Shown: positions 37,081 to 49,495 of the stretch, in pieces
Layout of the letters: each line of letters opens with the position of its first letter
Position numbering within the stretch: position 1 is the stretch's first letter
NCBI RefSeq assembly: GCF_032854445.1
Contig: NC_088295.1
Coordinates: 20,325,385 to 20,389,384 of the forward strand
Reading direction: 5' to 3'
Length of the DNA stretch: 64,000 nt
From: Liolophura sinensis
Taxonomy: Eukaryota; Mollusca; Polyplacophora; Chitonida; Chitonidae
Translations under genes and position numbers: made by a program
Notes under the pieces: model-generated
The model's database searches: none
What the model was told of the DNA's origin: nothing
What the model saw: the letters and a program-made list of their open reading frames with translations, nothing else

Positions 37081-38600
37081 TAAGGTATATTAATTTATTT
37101 ACTGTAATTTTTCAAACATTTCACGTTTGCAAGATGTTTATGCAAGCATATTCTTAAGGCTTTACTCTATGTTGACTGATAAAATTATACATTTTGAGAA
37201 GCCCCCAATCCAACCAATTCAGTTTTGTCTTCAAAATCGGATTAAAAATGTGCACAGATTGCACTGAAAGTTGCTGTTTCATATGTGAAAAGGTTGAGGA
37301 AATAATGTAGTTGTATTTGATTTATTGTTAAATGCCACACTAAAGAATATATAAATCTCTGACTCTTGGCAAGTTACTGACAACCTGTGACGTACTTATA
37401 TTCACATTGTATTGGTGAAAGTCAAATGACCAAATAAGACGCACGGTAGACTGAGCAGACTGAGCCAAAGGAGCCTCATTGACCACTTCTTGATGCCAAG
37501 GTGAACGCCCTTGATCAGTGTAGAGGAGGAATCTGCTTTTACATATTCTCTGGCCAATAATGGGACGTGGGTAGATTGAATGAGGTGAAGAAATCTACCT
37601 CTTGTAATAGTGAAATTGCTTAACTGCAGAGGCCTACAGCCAAAAATGGTGCAAGTGACCCTAAAAAAGTTATTCTTCACTTCTGAATAAGTGGCACCTT
37701 TAACAGAAGGAAGTGGATTTTGAATTAAATTCATACAAAAAAGTAAAAACACACATTGAGCATTTGTTGTCTTTAATTACAATATATATATCCAGATGTG
37801 CATATGTTTCTGCAAAAATACTGTCTGAAGAAGCCAGTCAGCTATTCACATTTATCATGGACATTACAATCAATCAATTTTCTCGTCAATTTTTTCCTGA
37901 TCACACAAACACATGTAAAACATAGCAAGGTTAGAAACCAAGGCATTATTCATAATATGGATACCACTCAAAACTCAGAATAAGGAAAAAAATTTGGTTT
38001 TAACAAGATATTCTATGTAACATTTGTACAAATCCAGAATTCATATATAGAATGATCTTATAAATAAATAATCAACATGGCACAATGAAAGAGACCAGGG
38101 AGATAGAGCTAAGGCAAATTCTAAGAATCCGTCACATGTAATTAACACATTGTAGTTTATTGGACAGTTTGTTGTACTGCACCATGGCAGATCACATGCA
38201 GTTAAGCCGAGGAAGGCTGGTAATAGAGGTCACCTAATATGGGCATATAGAACAACACATCATCTTTATCAACTTTCAAAATGCATAATTTTTCTAAGTA
38301 TTCACATGTGACATTCACATATTCAAAGGTTATATCTCAATTATGATATGACGGACATGCATTGTCCGGATTTGGATGATAGGCCTACACACCACTGATA
38401 CAACAAAGAAACAGCGTAACAATCGACAACAATTACAAAGCACAACAGAGTAAAGAGTGTAACATGATTATTCCTGCTGAACATGAACATACAGACTTCA
38501 GGCTTCCCTCACCAAATAATGATTCCAATATACCAATTCTAGATTCTAGATCAGCAACCCCTTAGTGCTTCAAAATCCTCTTCATGACTTCGGAATTTGA

Positions 38601-38865
38601 TTTTTTTTTTGGATTGGTGTTTTACGCCGTACTCAAGAATATTTCACTTATACGACGGCGGCCAGCATTATGGTGGGTGGAAACCAGGCACAGCCCGGGG
38701 AAAACCCACGACCATCCGCAGGTTGCTGACAGACCGTCCCACGTACGGCCGGAGAGGAAGCCAGCATGAGCTGGTCTTGAACTCACTGCAACCGCATTGG
38801 TGAGAGGCTTCTGGGTCACCACGCTGCGCTAGCGCGCTAACCGACTGAGCCACGGAGGCCCCTCA
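38601..38865 (-). mobile_element. Full-length tRNA-derived SINE (family 1) with target-site duplication
   Basis: Read on the minus strand it begins GGGCCTCCGTGGCTCAGTCG, a tRNA-like head with an A-box (TGGCTCAGTCGG) and a weaker B-box (AGTTCAAGACC). A central block GGTTTCCACCCACCATAATG follows, and it ends with GTAAAACACCAATCC and an oligo-A tail (ten T on the plus strand). An 8-bp duplication, GAATTTGA, flanks it at 38,593-38,600 and 38,866-38,873. The intact head and visible duplication make it the youngest-looking copy here. The structure fits tRNA SINEs with a conserved central domain, such as the MetaSINE type described from molluscs; that family name is tentative. Confidence 0.88.
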
Positions 38866-39308
38866 GAATTTGAAACACTGTTTTATTTGACATAGAGTAC
38901 TAGGATGAAATTATACTATATGTATTTGAACTAAAACCCAGAAGTTGACCACATCCAGCTAGTGTACATCCAATGGCTATCTCCCTTTAACAAGCTACAT
39001 CAAGTTAAACTGCTGTTTTACAGGCAGAAAATATCATTTTTCAATGTTTTCTCAGAGGATATAAAAATATTTTGTATCAGTGTGGCAAACAGATGTACAC
39101 AGGTGTTAGAAAAGTACACAAGGTAAAGTGTTAGTGACCACTTTAATGAGGCATCCTGTGATTGTGATTACATGATTTGCTTTCACTCTACACTACCCTC
39201 TAATTTATCATGAAATGATATCTTTGTATCTGGATTTTACATCTCATAATAAATGTACATGATAAGGCGCTAATTTTGAAAAAAATCTGAGTGTGGGACA
39301 ATTTGAAT

Positions 39309-39330
39309 AAAAAAAAAAAAAAAAAAAAAA
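39309..39330. repeat. Poly-A run
   Basis: Twenty-two consecutive A; no adjoining SINE or LINE body was recognised. Confidence 0.95.
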
Positions 39331-41683
39331 GATAAATTCACCGATATGAAAGATACAAACTACAGTATCTCCACTCTTCTGTTTGCACATAATTCTACAG
39401 TACTACAACCCTGTACCAAATTAGCAAGCACTATTTTCAACTACAAATATCTACATTAATCATCGACATATTTAAAGCACATTGAACCAACAGTCTAGCC
39501 CATAAATCAACATGCACATAATTGTTTATAAAGTACATCTATTTCATAAAATACTAGGTACTAGTAATGGCAATCTGTTCATAAAGATGATTTTCAGTCC
39601 AGATTTAACTGTCCTGTTTAAACTTAGCAGAAGGGACAAAACCACCGACAAGTAAAACTGTAAATTAAGCCAGGCATGCACCAGTTTACCTAGGTCAATA
39701 CTCCAGATCTCTGCAACATCGATGGCAAATTTGACAAGATTCACTATGCCACAAACAATACAGGGCACTGCACAATTCTCAAACTGGACATTTCTGCAAG
39801 GATCGGTATCAAAGTACATGTAATCATGGATCTAACCGGTAACCACTTTTACTTCTACTGATAATGTTAATTGTATTATCCATGAACAATGAAAACTCCT
39901 CTTGATCTTCATCATGTAACATATCTGAGCATATAAATGTGTTAGTATGAAAAATATCTACATTTTACTGGAATTTTACAAACACATAGATGATCTGATT
40001 ACCTTGCCATGAGGTAGATATAAACATCCATGTAACATCCACACAAGATCTTACCATCAGCAGTTACTTCAATGTACTATTAAAAAGCAGTACACAAACT
40101 TAATCAAGGGAGTTAACCTCGTTTGATTCAAATCAATTCTGTTAGAATATGATCCTAGAATAAATACACTTGTGTATTTGGATTTTAGTGCTGATGATAA
40201 ATGCATGATAAGGCTCTAATTTCGAAGAAAAATATTTTGAGATGTTTAACCACAATAATATGAATGGATGAATTTTATAATGTTCAAAATAATCCCTCTA
40301 TGATTATCATACCACAACTGTTTGGATATGTATTAACTGAGATCTATTGAGTTTAAGACAATTCAGTTGAAATTGGCTCTAGACAACAAGTATACCATCT
40401 TTCAGGTAAGTTTAGCCGAAAATTTCTAGCCATAAAGTTAAGCAGATTTGAGTTCCCTGTGGAGATGACAAGGGAGAGTGATCAACCCCCAGTAGTGCAG
40501 TAATCCCCTGTGAGGGTCTGGCTGCTGGAGTAAACTCCCCAGGCAAGGTGGTGACTGGACTCGCTAGTACCTCAATATAAGCAGTTTAACATCATCACTT
40601 GTATCCCTTCTGGAGTCATGACTTGTCACTTACCTCAGTCTTTAGTCCTGCATAATATGAGTGACTGCCCAGATTCTGTCTCTTGTCTTTGCAGTACTCA
40701 TCTGCCTGCCCTATGTCACATCCCTCACCTATCCCATTATCTCGTGCACTACCATACCACTCACAGCACATGCAATTCTCTCTATGCTCTCTTTCCATTA
40801 CCAGACAAGTTTGTACAAAAACAATGTGAAGGTCACTGAATTCAGATTGATGAAACAGAAAAAAACCTTCGTCTCAACCTCAGTTTCTATTAGAACTTTT
40901 AATCTTTCTATTTTTCTTTATTCTATCGGATGTAACAGTGTATATAAGTCTAGCCTCAGGCCTCAGTAATCACCGAAATAAACTTCTGCCCCAAGTGATG
41001 ACATATAATCATATTTATAAGACCCAGAGGTACAGAGTTAGAAAATAATTAGCTTTATATAACCCTGGGAGTTCTTCAATTAGAACATTTTTATTCCACC
41101 TACATATACGACCAACTGTTAAATAATACTAAATAGCACTATTAGTTTGCCTTGGCTGACATGTATTCCCTAATAATCCTATGTTGTTATTGAACAGAAA
41201 TATCATTTTGTTTGTGATAGTTATTTAGGTGTTTCAAAGTTGTAACGTGTATCTTTCAGATCCTTAGGCTTAGAGTATTCAGAAGATTAAGCAGCCAAAC
41301 TTTCCTTTTTTAAGTCTTACATCATTTTAATCCATTTGACTTTTTTAAATTTACAATATGAATTTTGTTTTCTTTCATTATTTTTTTTACATGCATAATC
41401 CACAAATTTATAAAATTCTTCATTAATAAACAAACTTTAATATTCCTTAAATTCCTTTCTCAAGTTCTATGATCACTAATTTAAATTCATGGTATATATT
41501 AAATAAACAATAAGCTGCTTCCATGACTTTCTTATTTCAAACAGTGACCTCTGTTGATGACAAATAATACTGTATTGTCTTTACACTTGTCAAGCTTAAG
41601 ACTGGTGTGGAGATTGAACTACATTCCACCATCGTGATGAACAATGATCATGTTTCCAGTAGGATCACTTCCCCAAGCCCCTG

Positions 41684-44600
41684 TCATAAGTCTTCACACT
41701 CGGAGGTGGAGCCTCTGTCACAAGCTAACAGGGATTTCTTCATAGTCACTGTCACACAGCTCAGCCAACTCCTGCTAGTCGGCATCTCCCCATATATATA
41801 CCATTTGTCATTCTCTGCATCATAACACTCTATTGTGTTGTGGTACCTGGAAGAGTTAAAAAAATCTTTAAATCTTAAAGTGAACATAAGTTTGTCACTA
41901 CACATACATGTACATAGAACAAACAAAATAGGGCAAAGATATTGTAGAAAAATATAAAAATTCTATAAGTCAATCACTATCATTGAAAGTGTCAAGTGAT
42001 AATTTGCTGTTACGTCAAAACACTTATCAGCTCGACAACTTCATATGGTGGACACACAGACATTGATGTAATAAATGTATGATATTAAGGTTTAAGTGTG
42101 AAAATGAATTTTGGTTCAACTGGTTTTATTTATGTGGAACTGAGAACATCTACCCATGTTACAATTTCTATGTGTTGGCCAGGAGACTTCAGTAACTTCA
42201 GGGCAAGCTGGCAACAAAATAACCTCAGAAGAGCCATTGTTTGAGAAATATATCATAACGTTGCATTACTTTTCATTAGTCAGATGAGTCTTTTCCAAAT
42301 GACCAGTACCTGGTATGTTCGCTAAATTCCATGGCGTGTACAGCAAAATAATGCTGACTCCCATGCAGGCCAGAGACAAAGACAAACAAGACAGCTGAGA
42401 GACAATGCTTGTGCCCACAAAGATTGCCCTGACAAACTGTCTAACTCAAAGAAACATCGGTTGTTTGAAAACACAAGAGAGCTTAAATTCTTGAGTTGGT
42501 GTCTGGCATTCCTGTTTATATTTTCATCATACACTGGAACCTTGCGACACTGTTTACTATCAATGGTATACGAGAGATCATAAGTTTTCTGACATCACGC
42601 GAGATGGCTAACATGGCAAAATGGTGTCACCTGGTGATGATCATTTGCTATGTATTCTGCTGACTTATTTATTTGACTGGTGTTTTATGCTGTACTCAAG
42701 AATATTTCCCTTATACTATGGCGGCCAGCATTACGGTGGGAGGAAACCTGGCAGAGCCTGGGGAAACCCATGGTTTCTTCCCACTTACGGCTGGAGAGGA
42801 AGCCAGTACGAGCTGGGCTTGAACTCAAAGCGACCGCATTGGTTTATTCCATTGATAAGCATAGTAAAAATTTTTCTTTAAATATTTTTCCACCACAGTG
42901 AAAAACAGTTTGGGAACTAATTCACATTTAGTGGTTGACTTCAAAGTAAACATGACTACAACAGTCTCTTACTTGTTTGTTTGTTTCTTCTGACTGGGGT
43001 TTGATGTTGCTTTAAACATTATTTTGGTTGTGTCATAATGGTTTCCTTGTAGTAGGCTGGTCTAATTGCTATAAATTTACAATGCTGCCTCACAGGCACA
43101 CCCTGCGGAAGACACCAAACACCACAGCCCACGCCATACCGAAGACACCAAACACGACAGCCCACCCAGTGATTTCATACAACACCAGGCCAACCAGTCC
43201 TTTGCCTACTCCTTTTCACACACATGTGCACATGTAAGCAGAGTGCCAAGTGAAGTAGTACCAAGATTACCAATGTTATAGTCTCGGATTTGGCTTGATG
43301 CCCACATCTACTGTTTATCAGGCAGATGGCAAAGTCTTGTCCCAGTCAATACTGGTACAAGGATTTATTTAAAATTTGTACATTTTATGATTTCTATGAC
43401 CTGTTTGTGTTATCCTACTTCAGATACATTAACATGCTTCCATTAATAACTCAATATACTTCCATAAAAGTTAAATGAGTAGAACAGGATCATACCTATC
43501 CCAGCCTTCCTCCCCTCCAAACACATAGATTTTTCCATCCACCACAGATATGCCTGGTCTGTACCGTCTCTCCACCATTGGGGCCTTCCACATCCACTGG
43601 TTTGTTTTGGGGTTGTAACACTCTACCTTGTTTGTGTTCTCAGTGGACGCATGCCAACCACCTGTAACATGTGGATTTGTTTTTTTTCTTCTTAATACAC
43701 ATTCCCAACCCCTCCTGAATATCCAAAATATTGATAAACATTGACAAAAGAGCCCAAGAGTCGCAGCAAGCCACAGTACTGACTGCCTGAGCCAGTGTTG
43801 GCCTCTACAGATCTGATAAATAAAAATAAATATAGCATACAATGCCAAATGTTAAGAAAATCCAACTTACCAACAACATAGATACATCCATTGAGCACAC
43901 AGGCTACGGAGCCTGATCTTGGGATGAGCATGCAAGCACGGTTTGTCCAGGTGTCTGTCTTTGGATTGTAACACTGTACAACATCTATCCCATCTCCATC
44001 TTCCAACACAGCCCCTCCTTCAATGGAATAAATTCTTCCACATATATTTAGTCCTTACAACCACAGAGTAGTACTCAATGTTATTTCACTAAATAGTTTC
44101 ACCATTAAAATCATCAACTGCAAGGATATAACACTGTCTGGTCCCTTTGGTGAAAGACATGAAGACATCAATACATTGGATATTCTTGTGTGTAAAATTT
44201 GATTCTGATGATGAAAATGTAATGCTGAAGCCCTCAACTTCAGGCCTTGAAAAGTATACGTTGGCTGATTTTTACAGGACTATGGCTTAAAAAAATATCT
44301 CCATATAACCAAAGAAAAAATGAAGATAAAGAAATATAAAGCATTTATTACTGCCAAAAACACTCTTCAGAGACTTCACAAACTTCCTTACACAGAAGAT
44401 ACTTGTAATTTGTATTCATCAATAGGGAATATGTTATTAAGGGATATATCACCATGTAGCAGAAAATACTTTAATAAACAAAGTTTTGTTTAAAAGTTTA
44501 CCTAACCTTCTGAAGTGCTGCACAGTGTTGGTCATGTTCGTGCCTTGGACTAATGGTATCTTAAATTTAACACAGCAATAACACAGAGCAGGATCTATAG

Positions 44601-47600
44601 GTCCCACTATTTTGTGTTTATTTTTCTGAAAAGTTTTTTGAAATTTCACTCTTCAATGTCATTCACCTTTATTGACAACTTTCTCTTATGAATTAATGCT
44701 ACCTAATATACATTAAATTGGGTAAAAAAAAAAAAAAAAGAAAATTTAATTTCATCTCAATCTTAATTTCAAAAAAAATGTAGCCCACACATATTGTCAT
44801 GTGTTTCCAGAGGGACACATACTGCATGATGTACACTGCGAATGAAAGTAAATACCTGTGACATAGAGTAATCCATCACAGGCCACAACTGCTGTGCTGG
44901 TCAGAGCCATGGCCATGGAGGCTACAAAGGACCAGCTGTTGGTAGATGGGCTGTACCTTTCAATGGTGTCCAAACGAGATGTACCCTCCCAGCCTCCAAC
45001 AGCATATATATAGCCATCCAAAACAGCCATACCTGTATATGTCAATACACAATATGGAATCAATGAATAATCAAACAGAAATATACACATGCACTGTAAT
45101 GTTAAGATGTTTCAATCACTCTATGTAAGTATCGTACATCAGTGTGTTAATTCTGGCAAAACCTTTTATTGTTAAACATGAACGCAATTTAAGCATTTGA
45201 ATAATTTGACTACTGGGCCAAAATGGGCTTGGGAGAGACATACTCTAAGGAGTCTAATCAGATCCCCTTCCATATGTTCTTATCACAATATGGGGGAAAC
45301 ACTGCCATTGTAGCATTAAGTTTCAATGATAATCATTGATTCAGAACAGTCCACTGACCAGCTGGAGCAGAAACTCTCATCTGACATATATGGCCATCTC
45401 CTTAAATTGTGTAAAGCTCTACATAAACCATAAAAGAGCTGTATTTAAAAAAAATGAAGTAACACATTGTTAGGTTGATTTATTTCAGATTTCCATCTGC
45501 TTCAGGAGTCGCAACACATCCATCAATCATCTGCTGAGAACCTACCAAGCTCGGACCGAGGCACATTCATTGGCGCCACTTCTTGCCAAGCATCAAACAC
45601 TGGGTCAAACTTCCACACGTTCTTACTGGCCAGTCCATCTGGGTATTCTCCTCCAGCCAGGTAAACACTGCCACCTGTCAACATGGACATACACGTATAT
45701 ATTTTTTTATCTTACCTCAACAAACTGCAATATTCGTTACTAGTAAAAAATAAACTCTGGCAAACATAAAGTATATACTGAGGGCAGAAGTCAAGCTTCA
45801 CCATTAGAGTGCATATATGTGTATCTCTCCACATAATGATTATTATCTAATAATGGGAGGAAATGCAAGGGCCTGTCAAACTGAGAGAAATTCCAGATGT
45901 AAAAAAAAAAGAAGAGGTACTAAGAAGTAGTAAGTACATGTAAACATCAACATCCACTTTTTACAAGAGCTTATTGAAATGAAAGAGCATTTCACACAAA
46001 ATCTGTTCCCTAAACATTGATTTGATGTACAGTTTGATAACAGTTATATACTATTCAGACAATTCATACATTTTACTGACAGAAACCTAAAACCCTCACA
46101 AAATAGGAGCCTTTATACATCAATCACAAATACAAAATGTGTTCAATGAAGCTGGGTCAAAAATGAATACATATTCAAGAATCATCAGACTAGGTCACTA
46201 AAAATTGAAGAAAACAGACAAATTCATGTCACTGAGCTGAAATTCTCAATAACACCACCAACTATGGCACCGTTGATTACTCAGAGACTCACCAGATACA
46301 ACTAGTCCATGTTTACTGATAGCAAATGGCAGACATGCCAGGGTCCTTCTCTGATAGCTCTGCAGATCAAAACATTCCACACTCCTGAGGACCACCTTAT
46401 CATCCTCACCTCCAACTGCTATGATCACATCTGCACTTCCTGATGACAAGCAGAAAATCACAATCAATTAATTGTATATCTCTATTTTTAAACCTAGAGT
46501 TAAGTTAGCTTGATCAAAAAAAAAAAAATCCTGACTCTTGAAAATTAGGAAAACAAAACACTGTGATTCAATGTCTTGGGTTGTACTAAAATTTAACCCG
46601 TAATTCTGACAGTGGTAATGAGTTGAAATCAAACAAGTGATCATGACTGCCTTTCTCCATAGTACAGAAAATAGTGAGCTTACCTGTTGATTTACGTGGT
46701 CTGGTTCGTGGAGACAGTAACTCATTTCGTCTGTCCTCAAGTAATTGGAATGTTTTAGCATCTTCCACAAAGACACGGCATTCAGGAGAACTCATCACCA
46801 ATTTATTTTGCTCAACAATGTCATGAAGGCTATATGGACTAAGCTGAGCCAACCTGACATGCTCCATCACTTTACTCAGCTCCTTTTCTCGCTCTGGCAA
46901 GTCATGCTGTAGCCACTTGAGAACTGCTTCAAACACAATCTCTTCATTATCCACATTTAAATTGTCATCGGAGATGAGTTCTATAAGTTTGCTGGAAGTA
47001 ATGTTTAAGAATTCATCATGATTAATAACAGTGGTGAAGGAGTCCAGAATGTACTCTTTCGTTTTGTCTTGCAGCTCGCCACAAGCATGGGCCTCAGCAA
47101 AACAGTGGATGCCTAGACAATTTGTCTCGTCTGTATTTCTCTCAAGGAATGTACAACAGGCCTCTTTGACAGGTAGGACCTCCAGTAAGTTAGCTGTAGA
47201 AAGTAAGGCCTGCACATTTTGATTGTTTATTCGAATTTCTGATGTGTATGCATAGTCAATCAGCTGGCGGAAAGTTGCAGGTTCAACCCCATTGATGGAA
47301 ACTTTGTTTTGGCGGCTTTCAGCCAAGTTTCCTGTAAACATCACCTTAAAATAAGGACTAAATGATGCAAGAACAGTTTTATGACATGTAAATTCTTGTC
47401 CGTCTACCCCAATAGTGACATCACAGAGTAATCCCTCTTGCCGAAGACTGTTAAGTCCTGTCAGGAGTTGGACGGAGTGAGATGAGGCCATGAACAAATG
47501 CTCTCCATCTACTGAAATAGTGGAATGAACAGAGTTGGCAGGTGAACTGGCCAAAGAGTCCACACTTGACTCTCGTTCATGTTCAGTTTGATGTATTCGA

Positions 47601-47662
47601 TGGTTATTAAAGTTAACAGGCAAGACTCTATGCCTTGAGCGAGATATTCGAACATGAGACAT
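41684..47662 (-). CDS. BTB-BACK-Kelch protein, KLHL24/KLHL35/KLHL6 type
   Basis: Probable substrate adaptor for a Cullin-3 ubiquitin ligase (family knowledge). Minus-strand exons: 47662-46684, 46439-46293, 45674-45546, 45032-44856, 44017-43871, 43661-43496 and 41846-41684; all joins keep frame and give 635 residues. A serine-rich N-terminus (1-60) is followed by BTB (about 64-176, with LLCDVTIGVDGQEF and HKTVLASFSPYFKVMF), BACK (about 181-290, with NCLGIHCFAEAHACGEL and EEIVFEAVLKWLQHDL) and six kelch blades (328-end), with repeats such as YIYAVGGWEGTSRLDTIERY and IYVFGGEEGWDRYHNTIECY. The junction LLSPRTRPRKSTG before the first blade is shared with KLHL24-like proteins, the basis of the subgroup call. 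Start: first in-frame ATG of the large exon; the leader upstream is spliced. Head-to-head with MARF1, tail-to-tail with UTP6. Confidence 0.93.
42663..42845 (-). mobile_element. SINE family 1, minus orientation, 5'-truncated
   Basis: TTTGACTGGTGTTTTATGCT, GAATATTTCCCTTATACTATGG and GGCCAGCATTACGGTGGGAG run through to GAACTCAAAGCGACCGCATTGG. The outermost part of the tRNA-like head is missing. Confidence 0.85.
42975..43215 (-). mobile_element. SINE family 2-like copy with internal 33-bp duplication
   Basis: GACTGGGGTTTGATGTTGC, GCTGCCTCACAGGCACACC and ACACCAGGCCAACCAGTCC resemble, on the opposite strand, the body of the element at 59,778-60,010 (GACTGGTTGACCCATATC). The block GAAGACACCAAACACCACAG plus CCCACGCCATACC is immediately repeated with small changes (43,109-43,174). 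Confidence 0.45.
44018..46292 (-). other. Internal KLHL introns
   Basis: Introns 44,018-44,855, 45,033-45,545 and 45,675-46,292 separate kelch-coding exons. No transposon or RNA gene was recognised. The first has an alternative acceptor 36 nt further upstream on the minus strand, at 44,053 (see findings). Confidence 0.8.
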
Positions 47663-48376
47663 CCTCCTTCTTGTTTAATCCATCAGATCATTCAATTCTT
47701 AAAGAGAAACAAAGCAAACAATAAATCCATTACTACCTAACACATAATCATAAAGCAAAGGGAAGTAATTTAATTCTGATCAAACCAAGTTTCTCTGAGC
47801 GTTTCCCATCTTCACTAAACAAGAGCAATCTGAAAATTTTTGCCTTTAGTAGATTAATTGCTCAAGTAATAATATAGTTGTGATGATTTCATATGATGAA
47901 ATCCCATAACAACGAAAAACAAAATAACACAGCAACAGATCTCAGCATATTTTTCAACTCAGCAGTATAATTAGTGCGTTGTTCTTCACTCAGGTGCATC
48001 AAATGCATGTAGCGAATATATATTATTTGACAAGGTACATAAATATTTACCATCTAATAAATAAATACATAAATTTTTTACATCTTTTTGTTCTATAAAC
48101 CTGTTTTCTGGCACACAGAACGTTAGAAAACTAAATTTACCGTACATAATTTTCAGTTATAGTTAATACAAACTAGCAGCAGTTAATTTATCAGACAAAA
48201 AAAAGTTAACCTGAATTTAATACCAACGTGTGTAATTGACAATAAAAAGATACTGAGACTGACAGTGATTTTAACATCAACTGACTGTTCCATGTTTGGT
48301 TGTAACCGAAGCTCCTTATGTTCATTTGCTTAAACAACTGATCACTTTATTCTTAAGAAGCAGAATCAATATCTAC
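47663..48376 (-). other. KLHL 5' leader segment and leader intron
   Basis: On the minus strand a good acceptor (TTTCTCTTTAAG|AATTG) puts a non-coding exon piece at 47,663-47,697 directly before the start codon. The intron then reaches up to a donor at 48,377 (AAACAG|GTAGAT). The leader piece contains two minimal upstream ORFs. Confidence 0.6.
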
Positions 48377-48540
48377 CTGTTTAGACTCGTGGTCCATATC
48401 CTTTCGGTAGATTTGAGGCGATCTTTCCCGCAGAAATGGGTCGCGAGTCTTTGTTTCTCCACCGAAAGTAGTGTCAGTTTATTACCTTCAAACACAGAAG
48501 AGCTACACTGTCAAGTTTCATTTCCGTGACAACCAAGTTG
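48377..48540 (-). promoter_or_regulatory. Probable non-coding first exon of the KLHL gene
   Basis: Donor AAACAG|GTAGAT at its 3' end (last exon base 48,377). The upstream limit is a guess. It carries ATGGACCACGAG, which after splicing to 47,697 would read MDHESKQN and stop. An alternative donor, TTTGAAG|GTAATA, lies near 48,483. Confidence 0.45.
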
Positions 48541-49443
48541 AATGAGCTGTGAAACTGTTATAAAAGTAAAGAAATGCACGTAATTAGGAACCTTTCCATC
48601 TAGCACATCGTATTTATTTTACTTCATTCTCACCACATGACGTAAATAACAAGTTCCAATGTATTAAATGTCGCGGAGACTCACCATAATACTAGTAACA
48701 GTTACGTCATGACCAGACGCCTATCAACGTTTGTGAATAAACTTAAACTTACTAGTAATATTGTTTATATGCAACTGTTTTTCTGATAACCCTGTGTCGT
48801 ACAGTATGTAATATGCATCCAGCTGTTTATGGCTTATAAAAGGCCTGCTGTTACCGGTATCTGTACTAGTAGAGATAACGTGTTCAGTACATTTTCGTGG
48901 AGTTAATTTGTACCAGTAAGCTGACGGATACCAAAACTAATATGAAAAAGACCTGCTTTAAAAATAATAGATGAATAGAGATATACCTAACACCATACAT
49001 GTCAAATGGCGTACGTAAATTACCACCGGGTACATAAAATCATATAATTTTCACAAACTACTGCAATTTTGCAAAATAATAGGTCTACTATACATCGGCT
49101 TACATATATTGTTCCATGGCACAGATTAGACGCTGCATTGTGCTTTGACAGTTCAGCTTCGTTTAAACCATTTTCAAGAAGTTGCTACAATACTTTACTC
49201 CATGTAGATCTAGCCTACATACACATCTCGCCATTTGAAAGAACTTGTGATATGCAGTCATACATATGTAGCAGCGTCCTGTTAGCCTCTTAGAAGCTTT
49301 GCGTAAGAGTGCCCGAGAACATGTCTTCAGTGCACGGGTATGTGAAAGTCTGCAGCATATAGCTGAAACCCTACGGGACAGAAAACACAACTAGGGACGA
49401 CACTCTTACAGCTCTTACCACAGAGTATGAAAACGAAACACTG
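48541..49443. promoter_or_regulatory. Probable bidirectional promoter between KLHL and MARF1
   Basis: The KLHL leader points left and the likely MARF1 first exon points right, with under 1 kb between them. The stretch contains CACATGACGTAAATAAC and AGTTACGTCATGACC (CRE/ATF-like TGACGT words) near 48,635 and 48,700, and a TATAAAAG at 48,835-48,842 on the plus strand. Promoter function is inferred from gene orientation. Confidence 0.45.
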
Positions 49444-49495
49444 TTACGTCGTCACCCGCGGTGGCTCGTACCTTTCCCTGTGTGTTTCCGGCAAG
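49444..49495 (+). promoter_or_regulatory. Probable 3' part of the MARF1 non-coding first exon
   Basis: A GC-richer stretch TACGTCGTCACCCGCGGTGG ends in a consensus donor GGCAAG|GTAAGAG (last exon base 49,495). The first MARF1 coding exon has an acceptor at 53,617 only four bases before its ATG, so an upstream non-coding exon is required. The transcription start is not determined. Confidence 0.4.

Larger units (their letters stand above)
37081..41683 (-). other. Intergenic sequence and probable KLHL 3' UTR
   Basis: No coding region was supportable. The part next to 41,684 is probably the 3' UTR of the minus-strand KLHL gene; AATAAA words on the minus strand occur near 41,089 and 40,917, but the true polyadenylation site is unknown. 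Contains a full-length SINE (38,601-38,865), a 22-A run at 39,309-39,330, and a diverged direct repeat of about 67 bp (39,226-39,292 and 40,169-40,237). Confidence 0.6.
41847..43495 (-). other. Last KLHL intron with two SINE copies
   Basis: Bounded on the minus strand by GATAG|GTATGA and CTTCCAG|GTACCA. Contains SINE copies at 42,663-42,845 and 42,975-43,215 and no other recognisable feature. Confidence 0.8.

Noticed and set aside
38780-38865. tRNA-like sequence on the minus strand
   Set aside because: It is the head of the full-length SINE, flanked by a target-site duplication.
44018-44053. Upstream acceptor at 44,053 as the main start of the kelch-4 exon
   Set aside because: It would split the double glycine of the blade and has a weak pyrimidine tract; 44,017 was preferred, and the alternative is reported as a finding.
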